Below are positions 6,416 through 7,574 of a stretch of 7,574 nucleotides of DNA, piece after piece. Where the stretch lies: positions 1 through 7,574 of the forward strand of contig JAACDV010000248.1 of assembly GCA_009936825.1 (NCBI GenBank), read 5' to 3'. The notes beneath the pieces are model-generated. The model was not told where the DNA came from, did no database searches, and saw nothing but the letters and a program-made list of their open reading frames with translations. Source of the DNA: Bacteroidota bacterium (GTDB lineage Bacteria > Pseudomonadota > Alphaproteobacteria > Puniceispirillales > Puniceispirillaceae). The number at the start of each line of letters is the position of its first letter. Position 1 is the first letter of the stretch. Position numbers and translations under genes: made by a program.

Positions 6416-7542
6416 AAAATTTCGTCATTAACCTCGGACAGGTTGGATTTGCCGCATAACGCCATGGTAAGATCCAGCTCTTTATGTATCAGTTCCAGCA
6501 CTTTCGAAACGCCGCCACGCCCGCCAGCCCCCAGCCCATCAAGAAATGCCCGACCAATTAACGTGCCGCGTGCGCCCAGCGCCACCGCGCGCAAAACATC
6601 CTGACCCGTGCGGATACCGCCATCCATCCAGACCTCGCATTTATCACCAATAGCATCGACAATCGCTGGCAAGGCGGCAATCGATGACGGCGCACCATCA
6701 AGCTGCCGCCCACCATGGTTCGATACAATCACCGCATCCGCGCCGACATTCACCGCCGCCACTGCATCACCAACATCCAGAATACCCTTGATGATGATCT
6801 TGCCATCCCATTGTTTGCGAATTTCGCGGACATCATCCCATGACAGCGACGGATCAAACTGGCTACTCGTCCAGTCAGACAGCGAAGACATGTCTTTAAC
6901 GCCGTCAACATGCCCGGTAATATTTCCAAAGCTACGATGTTTTGATCGCAGCATGTCAAAACACCAAGCGGGCTTTTGCACCAAATTCAGGATATTGGCC
7001 AAAGTCAGTTTTGGCGGTGCAGTCAGGCCGTTGCGAAGATCGCGGTGTCGTTGCGCCAGAATCTGCAAATCAAGCGTAATCATCAGAGCCGCGCAATTCG
7101 CCGCGCGCGCGCGTTCAATCAAATTGCGGATAAATTGTCGGTCCCGCATCACATAAAGCTGAAACCAGAACGGCTTGGTGGTGTTCGCCGCAACATCCTC
7201 AATCGAGCAGATTGACATGGTGGACAGGGTAAAGGGAACGCCGAACTCCTCAGCCGCCTGCGCTGCCAAAATCTCACCATCGGCGTGCTGCATGCCGGTC
7301 ATGCCGGTCGGGGCCAGCGCAACCGGCATCGTCGTCATCTCGCCTAGCATGGGCATCGCCGTACTGCGCTCGGACACGTCCATGGCAACGCGCTGGCGAA
7401 ACTTTAACGCCTGAAGATCGGCCTCATTCGCCTGCAAAGTTGATTCCGTCCATGACCCGCTTTCGCAATAATCATAAAACATCTTCGGCACGCGCCGCTT
7501 TGCCATTTTGCGAAGATCATCAACACAGGTCACAACAGCCAT
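6406..7542 (-). CDS. lldD: FMN-dependent L-lactate dehydrogenase / alpha-hydroxy-acid oxidase
   Basis: This FMN enzyme oxidises L-lactate or a related 2-hydroxy acid to the 2-oxo acid, passing electrons to quinone or, in oxidase members, to oxygen. The 378 residues form one complete TIM-barrel domain. Visible are Tyr23 in FYDYCESGS, APTGMTGMQHADGE around 77-90, QLYVMRDR with Tyr130, ITLDLQ with Thr156 and Asp158, Arg167 in QRHRDLRNG, Lys252 in IIKGI, the catalytic SNHGGRQLDG with His276 and Arg279, the flavin-phosphate DGGIRTGQDV at 307-316, and GRAFLDGLGAGG. The region PPKLTLANILNL to FDPSLSWDDV aligns by eye with E. coli LldD rather than with plant glycolate oxidase, but substrate choice within the family is hard to predict, so the symbol is tentative. 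AAAAGGA (7550-7556) lies 7 bases before the ATG. Only 32 bases of its upstream region are in the window, so its promoter is not visible. Confidence 0.88.
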   Translation of the reverse strand: MAVVTCVDDLRKMAKRRVPKMFYDYCESGSWTESTLQANEADLQALKFRQRVAMDVSERSTAMPMLGEMTTMPVALAPTGMTGMQHADGEILAAQAAEEFGVPFTLSTMSICSIEDVAANTTKPFWFQLYVMRDRQFIRNLIERARAANCAALMITLDLQILAQRHRDLRNGLTAPPKLTLANILNLVQKPAWCFDMLRSKHRSFGNITGHVDGVKDMSSLSDWTSSQFDPSLSWDDVREIRKQWDGKIIIKGILDVGDAVAAVNVGADAVIVSNHGGRQLDGAPSSIAALPAIVDAIGDKCEVWMDGGIRTGQDVLRAVALGARGTLIGRAFLDGLGAGGRGGVSKVLELIHKELDLTMALCGKSNLSEVNDEILLK

Positions 7543-7574
7543 CAGCCTATCCTTTTCAGCTTGCAGCGATATAA

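Noticed and set aside
7102..7113. Alternating CG run of 12 bases as a Z-DNA or simple-repeat element
   Set aside because: It lies inside the FMN dehydrogenase gene and encodes an ordinary Arg/Ala-rich helix (ERARAAN), so codon choice explains it.
6608..7156. Open frame of 182 codons opposite the FMN dehydrogenase gene
   Set aside because: It is Ser/Arg-rich low-information sequence antisense to a protein with complete catalytic motifs, so it is a shadow frame.

Overview
The window looks like chromosomal DNA of an alphaproteobacterium, probably a marine type with about half G+C. This is inferred from the short alphaproteobacterial-style CcmE, the subgroup of FMN 2-hydroxyacid oxidase at the right end, dense gene packing and purine-rich Shine-Dalgarno sites. 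No 16S rRNA or other taxonomic marker is present, so the assignment is tentative. I see no RNA gene, insertion sequence, CRISPR array, phage gene or attachment site.

Layout from left to right. (1) The 3' part of ccmE, the periplasmic haem chaperone of cytochrome c maturation, runs off the left edge on the + strand. (2) A ten-helix EamA/DMT-family transporter on the - strand converges on it. (3) A GFA/CENP-V-type zinc protein on the + strand diverges from the transporter across about 190 bases of AT-rich intergenic DNA. (4) A - strand cluster is transcribed in the order second DMT transporter, aldehyde dehydrogenase, METTL27-like methyltransferase. The gaps are 15 and 37 bases, so it is probably one operon. 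The methyltransferase end overlaps the GFA gene end tail to tail by 26 bases. (5) A PLP-dependent diaminopropionate ammonia-lyase-like gene on the + strand diverges from that operon. (6) An FMN-dependent L-lactate dehydrogenase/2-hydroxyacid oxidase on the - strand converges on the lyase gene and opens just inside the right edge.

Functionally this is a small-molecule metabolism neighbourhood. The lyase would release pyruvate and ammonia from a 2,3-diamino acid, and the FMN enzyme would oxidise lactate or another 2-hydroxy acid to the 2-oxo acid. The aldehyde dehydrogenase would turn an aldehyde into its acid, and two DMT carriers may move amino acids or other small metabolites. Linking these into one pathway is inference. 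Only the transporter-dehydrogenase-methyltransferase set has operon-like spacing. I did not find a clearly new biological system. The points most worth a second look are the composition of that operon, the missing ATG start of its transporter, ccmE with no ccm gene downstream, and the tail-to-tail gene overlap.
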